Assembly: GCA_963970005.1 (NCBI GenBank) | Contig: CAXAMN010025717.1 | Span: forward strand, 30,782-94,781 | Source of the DNA: Durusdinium trenchii | Taxonomy: Eukaryota > Sar > Dinophyceae > Suessiales > Symbiodiniaceae | Length of the DNA stretch: 64,000 nucleotides | Reading direction: 5' to 3' | Shown here: positions 35,744 to 47,500 of the stretch, in pieces | Position numbering within the stretch: the first letter of the stretch is position 1 | How the letters are laid out: each line of letters opens with the position of its first letter | The notes under the pieces: model-generated | Told to the model about the DNA's origin: nothing | Database searches by the model: none | The model's input: the letters and a program-made list of their open reading frames with translations, nothing else | Position numbers and translations under genes: made by a program

Positions 35744-36174
35744 TCATGGGTGGAAAGCCATAATGCATTTTGTTTGTCAAACGGCCTTGAGCATCTTGAG
35801 CATGCTTTTTGGTCATTGCGGCTTTGATTATCTGCAGTGACTTGTGTGAGAGTTGCTACATGTTGCTACTGTTGTTCACGCTTTTTGGTTTAACAACATG
35901 TTGAAACAATACGGTTTTGCTACGGGTAGGCCTGCCAATTTCTTTTGGATCATTACGTCTAAAAACAGCATTTGGACAACAAAATCAATGTTATTGGCAG
36001 TTATTTGCTTTTCCCCATAAGGACCAGAACATTTTGGGCATTTGAATTTGGCTTTCCAGGTACTATATCTTATGTTATTTACAATTAATTTACTAAGATT
36101 CTAATACGTCTCATGACGTCTCATTGCCAGACTTCTTTCAGTTCCTTTCCTTTCTCTCGGAAAGCTATATCCGC

Positions 36175-39100
36175 CTTGCTTCCTCGGTTTCGTCCAGATC
36201 TACATTGATGGCGTCCATCGAGACACGCTGACGGTGCGTCCTGAGGCCCTGCCTGGGGCCGACGGGGCGAGACAGGGCCGACGGGACGGGACCGCCTGAT
36301 GGCTCAAAAGAAGCGAACATCTTGGGAGTCCCACCTCCCTTTTTTCTGGTCCTCAAAAATGTCCTGATTTGAAGAAGGCATCCCACAACACGAATGAGAA
36401 TTGATCTTCTGGAGGCACGCAACAGTTCGTGGCGACCAAACGGGAGGGATCGATGACCCCACCAGTCGCGGCTGATCCTTGGTCACCAGGAAGTAACACC
36501 GTTGTTGCTCGCCCTGAACAGGGATGCTTGCTGCTAAAAAGACACATGGAAAGCACGCACCTATGTGGGTGCCGAGACAGTCAGAATGAGCTAGAATGAG
36601 CTAGAATGAGATCTCTAGATGAAACACTAACATCTTTCTATTATATTGTAGGTGTCCCAGTTACTGTCCCAATTCCAGGTGCATATCTCCATCAGGGCTC
36701 CTGCATGTCGGCCAGGACTGCGTCCCAGTCAACAGCGGGCTTTACCCGGTCTTGGACTTGTGGCTTGGCTGCATCGAGGAATCCTTTGGGAGAAATCGTT
36801 GGCTGAGAGTTTGCAGTGCTGAGAGCTGTCCTTCGCGGAAAGCGCGGTCGAACATTCGTGGATCCATGCGCCCCAAAAGGATCAAAGACATGTTTAATTA
36901 CATATCCCAGACGCCAGACGCTCCATGTGTGGAATATTTACACACATATACTCCGTGGAGAGTCTATATCATTAGGATCCGACAAAATCGAGTGCATACT
37001 AAAGTAGTCACAGGGTGGTCTTGGGATATTGGAACCTGCATCACTGATGGGGGCATTACGCTATATATAGATACCAGATTTTGTCCGGCGATCATAGAAA
37101 ATCAAAAGAGGATTTGTATGAGGGGGCCTACACTGACACATACTCACACACACACAAAGATTTCATGGTCGCACCATTTGACACCTCATTGGTTTCTTCA
37201 AATTTCTTCTCCAAACTTTGCCAAAACTCAGGGGCCATCCCGTTTCGCACCAATGCAGCAACCAAAGTCGCTGCAAGTGGGCACCACCTGAGTTTGGTTC
37301 AGAATGGAGCCCGCGGGCCTGGGAACAGCTCGCTTTTCGCCCAATTCTATAGGAAAACCATGGAAATGCCGTCTTCAGGTGCATTTTATAAAAGGGTGTT
37401 GGGAGCCTTTGCATGCCGAATCTCAGAACAAATCACCCCAAACCCATGTAGGTGAAGCCGTAGGTGAAAGTGGACCACTGTGCCTAAATCAGTGTGAGCA
37501 TATGGGCATATGGTTGTGCATGAAAGTAGGGAGACCGAACCACAGCCGTTCCGACTGGAAGGTTCGGGAAATAGACCAGTCTAGCCATTGGTTGGGCCGC
37601 CCAGTTGGGCCATTGGGGGGTTCTCTCTACGAAAATACATGGCAATACACTATACACCCCCATCTCTTGTTTTCTCTGTAACGCTTCAAGACTTCTCTGC
37701 GCTTCCCGGTGCGCCTCCGTTGACTGTTTGCTCCGTCGGTGAAAACGCCCGGACCTCCAACGCACCGACCTCCAGCGCTCGCAACGAACGGACCGGACGA
37801 CGCGGTCCGTTGATTCTCGTCCGGTCATCCGGGCCCTCCGCGGGGCGAGAACCAAGGTATGGACGCACCATCGAGATCTCGAAGACGGACGCGGAGGAGC
37901 TTGAGCGTTGACCACGGGCCGGCGCCGGTTTTGGGGTTGTGAAGATGGTGGGAGGGCGGGGAGGGCGTAGGGAGAAGGTGGAGAGCAGCGGAGGATGAGA
38001 AGCGAACACGTGCTTTCAATATAGACTGTTGATCATAACCCTTGATAATAAGCCCATCTTTTTGGACTCTAAACCTATGAGAGTCTACAAAGTATACAAT
38101 ACACTGCACAAAAAGGTTTACTCTTCGGAACCGGAGGCTTTGGAAGGCCACCACTCCCCTAAACAAAAGCCAGGTTCTTCCGGTCAGGGGCCTGTTTAGG
38201 CTGTTTGGGAAGATCTTGACCTCTAGAATCTATAGTTATAGAGAGAGCCCAAATAGAAAGCGAAACGATGTCCTGTGTGTTCTCGGGAGTGTTCGCTTTT
38301 GTTCAACTTCCTGAGGGCTCTTGGGCATGCTTTCATCGATGAGATAGAGGCTGACGCAGGTAGAATGCTCTCCAGGTTACACAATGTAATAAAGTCGAAT
38401 TGCAACATGTCAACCTAGAAACTTCAGCCACAACTGGAAGGTTTGCCGAACCGCAGTTTCGGAAATGCATGAACATGCGCCCAGGAGCCAGTGAAATGCT
38501 ACTAGAGCAATGCGAACAGAGTAAAGGTCACGTGCAATTCTTGGAATTCTCTGTGTGCAGCATGTCAAAAGAAACCACAGTAGACATAGGCCTTCCGAGA
38601 AGAACCACTGGTTTGCTCAGTCGTCCACAATATTTCTAGACAGGGGGACTGACTCATTGTGTGCTGTTTTGAATGGCTTCATGTCCTCACACTGCAGCAT
38701 GCTAAATGAGAACTTGTTTGAGGAATTGCCTAGTCGCACGGTGACCTATCCTGGCAGCAATAGACTGCAGATGAAGATTATCCATTTGAAGGATTTCAAT
38801 GAATGCCTGCCGAGGCCAATTTGTCATGCAATGCTGATGTGAATTTGAGAAAGATTGAGAAAACCAAGTTGCCACCATCATGTAAGAAATCGCCTATACC
38901 TTTGACCTCTACTTCTTGTATGTTTCAATTGGTGACCTACAAAAAAGAAATTTTACAGTGATCATGCGTTAACGGCCCATCAACAAGAACGGCCCAGTCG
39001 GTTCCCTTCGATACCTTTTTTGGACCAAACTCTCCTCTCCTGGTTCGGCGCCACGCGCGGCTCTGAAGCGCTGAAGGCTTGCCACACTTCATTCGGTGGA

Positions 39101-39580
39101 TCCCATTCTGCGAACAGAAAAGGATCTGGCCAAAGTATTGCAATTTGATGGTCATATAGCTCAGGAGGTCAGTTGCTGACAGTCTCAGATCTTCATGTGA
39201 ACGTTCAAAAAAGCTCAGTCAGTTAGATCCATACAACATCATGTTTGTGGAGGTCGGTTTCCGTGTATGGAACAAATGGTTAAGGATCCACCTGGACCGC
39301 CAGTCCCAACGCGCCACCCATGCAGTGTCTCCGGCCCATTGCCACGGCACCATCAACATGGTGGGGTGTCTTCCGAACGCGGCGCCTGCGCAACGCCTTT
39401 GGCGTCTTCCGAGCCATGTCCTGTTTCACCCGTTTCGGGACCCGAGCCGCCCGCGGCTCGGGCCCTGCCCCCCCCGCCTTTCCAAGCTGCTGACGCACGC
39501 ATGGCGCACGCGGCCTCGCGCGTGGCGGCCTCGTGCGAGCTGCTCGGAGTGTTTTCGAGGTTTCCCGCTTCTCATGCCAC
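36175..39580 (-). CDS. Multi-exon minus-strand gene, basic protein, unknown
   Basis: Predicted exons, in transcript order: 39580-39478, 39420-39292, 37835-37715 and 36295-36175. All follow AG|G, with donors GCGGGG, GTGGAT, GCGCAC and GCGGAT. Phase is kept at each junction. The second exon is strikingly basic (MARKTPKALRRRRVRKTPHH), as in nuclear or nucleic-acid-binding proteins. The third reads INGPRRPVRSLRALEVG and the fourth MDAINVDLDETEEAR. If the third exon is not spliced at 37714, the frame runs to a stop at 37686, which would end the gene there. Neither the start nor the final exon after 36175 was found. A plus-strand frame competes at 39267-39638. No domain is recognised. Confidence 0.4.
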
Positions 39581-39776
39581 CTGGACGTGGAGCCCGTTGA
39601 GCTCGCAGTGTTGGTGTTGGACGTTTCGGATGTGGTGAGCTCGCAACATGGGTGCTCCCTGATGGATGTGTCGTTCCTGTGGGTGGCCAGGGTGGGGCAC
39701 GAGGACGGTTTCAGTGGCAAAGAGGACCGAAGCACCGGCCTCGGAAGTCTTCAGAAAGGCGTTCGGGCTGCTTTCA

Positions 39777-39850
39777 GTAGCTAGATAGAAGCTATAGCAG
39801 TAACAAGGGCATCGCTAAGACAACGTAACAAGTGCATTACTACCGTATTA
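39777..39850. repeat. Foldback TAG-type dispersed element
   Basis: AGTAACAAGGGCATCGCTAA, CGTAACAAGTGCATTACTAC and GCTGCTTCCGTTCGG words; same family as at 4762, 16877 and elsewhere. Confidence 0.7.
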
Positions 39851-40665
39851 CCAGCTGCTTCCGTTCGGGGTCACCAATGGATATCTCCACACTACTGACA
39901 GGTCTCCATTGGGCCTCCCTTGGAAGTGCTAGGTACTAGTATAGTCACATTCAGTTCTATTAGTTCTATAATGTTCTATACAAGCTTGGCGCTGTTCTGC
40001 ATACAATAGACAGTCATGAGAAACCACGGCTGGCCTGTTCTGCATGTAGCGACATTCAGGGATTAATATTGACTGATCAGGAAAAATACAAACGTCAAAT
40101 CTGGGATGCTCGTTCACATGTCTAGGCCTGGGGGGTATTATCAAATCAGGTGTCATATGGGCAAACCGCCAAACCCCCCCCTCATTTAGGAATGGTCGAG
40201 AAGTGTATGTGCTCAGCACGGAAGTCGGGAGCCGGGGAAGTTCCAGCGCTTCATTTGGTGGGAGAAGCACTGATTTACATGAGGTTTTTGCGGGGTTCTT
40301 CGAGTTTCCCAGTTTGGCTGAACCTGCAAATGAGTTGTCATATAGTCATCCTAGAATTTCTAGAATACATACATCAATCAAAGGGTTGTGTTGACCAAGC
40401 AAAAGTGCATCATGGACAAACTCTCACTCTTCCTCAGAACATTTGGGTGTGTATTTTAATAGGGAGGTCTCTCCAACCAATGGGTAGTAAGCTGGTCTAT
40501 GGTTCTTCTTCCAAGGGGTCGGACTGGGGTCTCCCTGTTTTGAATACACCCATTTGGAAAGCATTTCTACCATCCACTTCGAACCGGGTCCCTACTCGTC
40601 CCGCCACGTCCTGCGCCGAACGTCGATCGGAAGAAGTGTCCCGAGAGCCGGATCTGTTGAACGAG

Positions 40666-40721
40666 GGAAGAACGTCACCTCGAGGCGCTGGCGTCCTTGG
40701 GACTTGGAGTCAAAGAATTCG
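40666..40721 (+). CDS. Candidate short exon
   Basis: 18 codons after ACGAG|G with a GTTCGA donor, reading EERHLEALASLGLGVKEF. An in-frame TGA lies just before the acceptor, as expected at an exon edge. No partner exons were placed. Confidence 0.2.
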
Positions 40722-41700
40722 GTTCGAAAACTGTTGGATGACCAGAATAAGCGGTCACCTGACAACGGTGGCTTCAAACCATCGGTTGGGACGGGCAAGT
40801 CAGCGGAAGATGGATTTGGGTCCGTCCCATCGATTCTAGGCTTCCAGGACTTGTTCAGGTTTGGGCTAGAGGATGTAGAACTGGCCTGGGGGGTGGTAGA
40901 TGCCCCACTCTAAATGCGGTAAAACCACCGAATGCAAGTAAGTGCCATGGTAGTAGATTGATGGTTTGAGTAGTGGTTTAAATTGATGTAAATAGGTTTG
41001 AGATGGTTTGAGTCCTTCAACCGTTTTCGGACAGAAAGATATGAACATTGTATCCCTCAAGTGTTACTCACCGACCAGATATGGATGGCTTCTCTCATAT
41101 TTGGGGTTCATGTTGTATGCGATCTAGGACTGGGAGGGTACATATAGAGCAGCACGTACAGCGCAAACACCGGCCACTTTTCAGTTGTTTTGTTTTGTTC
41201 ACATAAGACGGCCGCTTGCTTCGCCGAGGTCGGATCTTTACGTAAGCCCAACTGGACGGTGCATCGGTAGGTCCATGGACATGGACATGGATGGATGTGG
41301 GGTCAAATCTGGTTGAACATGTTTTTGTTACTCCCCCGCAAACTAATATAGAACCTGAGAATTGACCCGTGGTTTCGACCATTTTTCCGAATACCAACAC
41401 TCAGTGGTTTTGGGGTTCCATGTTAATCTGCAGGCTCTCCCATTGAACGGGAAGCCATCGATTTGCTCTTTTTGTTTGAGCAGATGGTCAACCATTGCAA
41501 GCCAACCCGAGCGGCAGATGTCCGTCAATAGTTAACACTGCAATTCCTGCCTTAATCCCTATGGCCATTCCTCGAGGTGAGAGAGACTCCAACAGCCCAA
41601 TGTGCTGTGGTGCCCGTGGCACCAAAAACGCACACCGGGCCGGCAAGTGCTGCTAGCGGAGGGGGTCCGGCGATGCTGAATGTGGCCAGGTCTCAAAGTC

Positions 41701-41765
41701 CCTAGTAGCTTCTTGTTACTAGTAGTAAGAATGCTCCCAGTAGCGATGCCCTTTGCTCCTAGTCT
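41701..41765. repeat. Foldback TAG-type dispersed element
   Basis: CCTAGTAGCTTCTTGTTACT, AGTAGTAAGAATGC and AGTAGCGATGCCCTTTGCTC words of the dispersed family. Confidence 0.75.
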
Positions 41766-42120
41766 TTTGATGTGTCCAGTATTGTCCAGTGTTGATTTTG
41801 GAACGAGCTAGGTGATGCCAAAATGTTGAAAGACCTTGCGCAGCTCTCGCCACGTTTACAGCACGCTTTGTGGGACCGTGCCCCGCAAAGATGACGCAAG
41901 TTGATTGCTTTCCACAGACCAAAATGCAGGAATTGGAAAAGGGTACCTGCTTCTGCACATCCTGACATATGACTATGCATGAGTAATCATATAACAGCCC
42001 TGCAGGCGCCAAAGATTTCTTTGTTCGTTCTTCCTTGGAACATTTGGTGTGTCCAAGGAAGCCAGGCTTTTCTGTTGTTGAATTCTTTCACCGTTCTTCA
42101 CGCAAATTCCCGAAAGGTGC

Positions 42121-42215
42121 TGAGTAGCGTCCTTGTTACTAGTAGTAAGGCCAGGAGTCCCTAGTAGCATCCTTGCTGCTAGTAGCGATGCCAGGAGCCC
42201 CTAGTAGCGTCCTCA
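42121..42215. repeat. Foldback TAG-type element, tandem form
   Basis: Two imperfect copies of a unit with GTAAGGCCAGGAG, CCCTAGTAGC and TCCTTG, close to the 42-bp array at 53896. Confidence 0.75.
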
Positions 42216-44573
42216 CAGGTTGATGTCATTCCTTTCTAAGCCAATATCGGTGAACATTGGTGAGAATAGGAGTATCATTGATATGATCATTGATACACCG
42301 CGAACGCAGGGCGTAGACCACAAGGGGTTCGAAGTAAACCCAATGGTATACCTTCAACTCTGGCATAGAAGTATGGGAAGTGGCATGCGCGTGTTCGTTC
42401 TTGAGCTGCTGAAAGCCATTGACATGTGAAACCAAAGTTTCTGATTGCCCAAAGATGCGTTCAATCAATGACGATTCGATACTACGACCTTTTTGATTGA
42501 TGATGATACATGCAGGCACAACTTGATTTCCCTAGAGGTCAGCTCGTGAACAATTCAAGGAGCTGGGGTGTAAAATTGTGAGTGTCAAGCTGACCCCGCC
42601 GTGCAACTCGAACAGCTTTTGCTCCAGCACCACTCCGCTTCCCTTTCTGGAGGCAGCTCAAAACCTGTCGAAGCATGTTGTCCTGCACTGCATAATTGTT
42701 GGAAGTTGTATTCCATGGGTTCTTTACAGTAAAGGATGGGGTAGGAAGTCACCGGATCCAAAGATTTCTGGATTTGGCCGGTGGCAACCACCTCATGGGT
42801 CAACAAAAAGAGACGAAAAGCCTGGATAGGCCATTTAGGCAGTTTGCGACTTCCTGAGGTTTCCTGAGTTCCAGGATAGTTCCCGGCTATGTTCTAGATG
42901 TTCTAGCTCCAATTCAGAGGAAGCGACGGCTCGGGAGTGACTCGGGGGTACATTTTTGCTAGGTTTCCCACCCAAACCATATTAATAGTGTTCGTAGGAC
43001 TAATTTACGTGAACCAACACTTAGGGATGACCACCTCAAATGAACAGATTCCAATTCCTTAAATGTCTCCATGATCCCTCCCCCCACCCCAAGCAAAAGG
43101 GTCGCTTGGAGGGCGGGTAAAGTCGGAGCGTGGGTCTGGTGTGTTGGGTGGAAGAGGTGTGTTGACCTCGCCATGTTCTCCTTGCTCTGGGGGATTGGAT
43201 CAGGTGTGCAGGGCAGGAGAGGTATTTGTTGTCGATCGCGAAGCGGGGATCCCCACCAGATGCCACCAACCATCACCAACCCTTTTGCACATCAATGACT
43301 GTTTTAGACGCTTTTGCATCCCCAATCGTTGTTGTTGTCACCATTTCAACCAGAATCCAGCAGGAGGATACATGGCTGCGGCCATGGCTATAAGTTAAAA
43401 CATGTTAAAACCTTTTGACTCAGCCATGGGAGGTTGGCATCCCTTATAAGGGATAGAGAGAGAGAGAGAGAGAGATTTGTTCATTTGATCCGGGGTCAAC
43501 CATGGTAGCCCAGGTCTTGGCCCCACAGCCACAAGGGAGATCGGGTTCAACTGCAGGTCTACGTCGTAGATCTGGCTGTTCCTGGTTAAGTTAGACGGAG
43601 ACCCGCCCTTGCTTTGCACATGCAGGGGCACGTCAACGGCCGCGAATCGCCGCGAACTCTAAGAGTTGATGCAGGCGCCAGGGCTCCGCCAGCCATTCAC
43701 CGTGTCGCTTTAACGCAATTTGGCTTGGCAGAAATACATGCAGGTGATATCATAGTTGCATGAAAGCATCTTATATATAGATGTGAACAATAAACGTTTG
43801 GGCTAAATATGGCTCAATGCAAGGTTGCTTGAACATCTGAACATTGCAGAACCATGGCTGGAGTCAGGGTGTGTGTGTTTGGAGACACCTTGGACACCTT
43901 GGCAGGAACGATCCCGTTCGCCGTTCCGAGGCCGGGCTGGCCGGTGTGGGGGTGGGAGCCAAAGCAACTTGATGATGGAGCATGATGGAGCCCAGCTTGC
44001 TTGCTTCTTGTAGACAGACGACTGGAAGTCGCAGTGGATGGTAGTAGAGGCAAATCATGGATTTTCCCCATGGAAAAGACGGGATCCATGCAACATGGTG
44101 GGCCATGAAGGGGGTTCTTGTGCAAAAAGTGGCAAGAAATTTCTATAGAAACGGTTGGGCAGGTGTCCGGTGTCATTGGTCTTGGAGCCACGAAAGCTGC
44201 AGCAAGTCCGGTGGATGGGGGCAACAGACTTAATTACCAAAAGCCGCCAAAAGCTTTCAGTCGGAAGCTCCAAATGCAACTAGATCACCCATCAGGCCTA
44301 TCAGTGATGTGCAGGGTGACTTTCAAGCTGGGTGCAACTGTTGCGTTCCCCTTGATTAGGCAAGCTCGAAGATTCTTGGGCGATACTTTACATGGCTTCA
44401 CATTGCTCCACGAGATTGGTAGACCAATGACTCCAGATGAGCCTGCTTGAGCATCCCCCTGCCCACTTCCAATCCCCACACCACATGTTTTCCACCCAAT
44501 CCATCCCAATCCCACCCCATTTTCCCCCGAGATCTGCTCCAAGTTCTTCCACCTCATCCCAATCCCATCCCAG

Positions 44574-47500
44574 CACCGGCAGAGCTCACGGTGAAGCCCT
44601 TGAACGCCGACTTCGGCGCGCTGGTGACCTCCGAGCTCTCCGCCGAGAGGCGCGCTTCCGTGCGCCATGGGGACGGTCCGGGGCCCGGACGGGACGGGGA
44701 CGGTCCAGGACGGTTGCCCAGGCTCCTGGGGAACCCGCACTATGCGCAGCAGCTCTTCCACGCTTGGCAGGACGGGCTCCGCGAGCCGCGAGCGAGGTGA
44801 GCGAGCGAAGTGTCGGAGGTATCGGACGCTCCGAGCACGGAGAGCGCGCAGGAGCACGGCGGGCTGCTGGTGATGCGGAACCTGGACTTGACGCCACAGC
44901 AGATGGTGGCCATCAGCGCCTTCTTCGGGGAGGCCACAAAAGACGAGATGGCCGTGTACGCGTGTAGCAGCTGTGTAGCAGCTGTAAGTAGGGAGACCCC
45001 AATTGACCCGCTTGGGTCATGCTGTTTGCCTTTTTTAAACCTATACCGTTTACGGACAAAACGACGTCTTGTTGGTGTTTCTGTGTGTTTCTGCTTCAGG
45101 TTGAAGATGAGCTGGACGAAAGCAAACAAATGCTTCTGGGCTGAGAGACGGGGCCCTTGCGTTTGGGCCTTGGGCCTTGGATGGTCGAGTCATTCACGCA
45201 CATCAGCTCAAGGAGGGGTCTAGTTGTTTGAAAGGGATTTGGTGTTCCAAGATGTTCCAAGGGAGCTTGAACATTAAATCAAATATATATAGTTATACAA
45301 TGTTATACATGAAGATAATATATAATATATAAGTCTGTATATAGTAAGAGCTTGTTATTTTGATGTGAGGCCAGCGATTGGAAGCATTCCTTGGAAACCA
45401 CATGAGTACTCATGTTTAACGTTTGGAACCTATGGAGACTAATGTTTGCGTGTGAGACCTGGTCAACATCCGGGAGATCAGTCGACCTAAAGGGTTCTTT
45501 AAAATTCCTATGGCTTTGGCCACACATGGTCACCAGATTGGCTTCCGTGAAGCATTGTTTTGCCGAACCAAGGGAACAACACAAGAAAACACGTCTTGCC
45601 CACACTGTAATCCTGAGCGCCTGACAATGGTTTTTGCTAGTTGGCGACATACAGTGCTTCTCCGAAGTGATGGCTGCGCAGTTGCCTGCGGACGCAATGA
45701 CGAAGGACAATGCAATATTCCACCTTTGGAGGAAGGATGTCCTACACCCAGGTTTCTGCAGGAGGGTCTCATACAGTGCTTCTTCGAAGCGATGGAAGCG
45801 CTATTACTTGCGGACAAAACTTTGCAGGACAATGCAACATTCCACCTTTGGAAGAGGGAGTGTCCTACAGACAGGTTTCTGCAGGATGGTATCACACGGT
45901 GCTTCTTCGAAGTGATGGAAGCGTTGTTGAATACGGAAACAACACTTTTACACAATGCAATATCCCACCTTTGAGTGGCGAATGTCTTACGTCCAGCTTT
46001 CTGCGGGGTACTATCATACAGTGCTTCTGCGAAGTGATGGCAGCGCTGTTGCTTGTGGAGTCAACAATTCCGGACAATGTAGCATTCCTGCTTTGGACGA
46101 GGGAGTGTCCTACATCCACATTTCTCCCAACGAACTCATACAGTGCTTCTCCGAAGCGATGGCAGCGCAGTTGCCTGCGGACGGAATGATGTTGGACAAT
46201 GCAATATACCAGGCTTGGATGAGGGAATGGCCTACACCCACATTTCTCAAGAATGGTTTCATACTCCGAAGTGATGGCTGTGCAGTCTCTTGTGGAAGGA
46301 ATGATGAAGGACAATGCAACATTCCACCTTTGGAGGAAGGAATGTGCTACACCCAAGTTTCTGCAGAAGGGTATCACACAGTGCTTCTTCGAAGTGATGG
46401 TAGTGCTGTGGCTTGCGGAGGAAATGAATATCGACAATGCAACATTCCGTCTTTGAGGTCTTGGCGGGAGCTCTTAACTTTTGCAACAGCCAGACGTCAC
46501 TATGTTTGTGATCTCATTCCACTTGACAAAGACTACGTTGTGCAAACGGGTGTTGCTCTTGACGATGACGCAGCCATGCTGACATGCTGGGATTTGGCAG
46601 GGCATGAGGTGCTGTACATGAGGGCAAAAGGGTTTGACCTCGCTGTGGAGACCTCGCTGTCGCGCATGGCACGTGACTTGAAGGTTAGCCTCCAACGTCT
46701 TCTCTCGTGGTCTTGCCTGATGGACAGTTGTTGGCCTCAATTTGTAGGGCACATCCATCGGCACCATCCATCGGCAAGTTGGGCGAAGCGCCGGTGATCT
46801 TGGGACAGTCCAACGGTCGGAGACCGAGGATCTTGGGACTTCACAGGGATCTTGGCTGATCTTGGGACTTGGATTCAAGAAGGTTCAAACTGAAGACTTC
46901 CGGAGTTTTCAGGATCATCTGGACATACCTGGACCATCCGCTTCGGGTCTCCAATAGGCTACCCTAAGCCAGTGATGATGACTGTGGGCGCAAAAATTGG
47001 GCGCCCAATGGCCCTGATATGTCCTGATACAGTTCACCGTCCAGTGGGCTGACTTAGTTGGTCCACCAAAACACAATTCATCCAATGGGGCTCATACATT
47101 GGATGGTCCACCAAGATGCGAAAGGAAAGTTCTTGAGATCCAGGTGGATCCCCCTGCACCCCATTCCGAAGAAGCGTGGGTCCTCCGTGTGATTCCTCCC
47201 GTCTCCCGTAGCCTCCCGTCCTCCTTCGCTGGGCCTGGACCGAAGCTGAGCGCCCCGAGGTTTGCTGTCGGGGGCGAGAGCCGAGCTGGGCCGCCGATGC
47301 GGGAACGGGCAGGGAAGGGCTCCATGGATCACCGGCGGTCGCTTTTGGGAAATACATATCAGACATGACGACTGCACTCCATGCAGGGCATATGTGCCAA
47401 AAAAGATTGACCCCAAGTCAATCACCCAAATGTATAGGAAACATGTCACACATGGAGTGTTTGGGATATGCTGTTTGTTGGCTCGTGACTTGAGTCAAAA

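Larger units (their letters stand above)
40722..44573. other. Long stretch without a supported gene
   Basis: Holds two TAG elements (41701-41765, 42121-42215) and a GA microsatellite near 43455-43477. A possible mini-exon at 43906-43930 (GGCAG|G, ERSRSPFR, GC donor) would join in phase to the dioxygenase exon at 44574, but this is weak. Confidence 0.4.
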
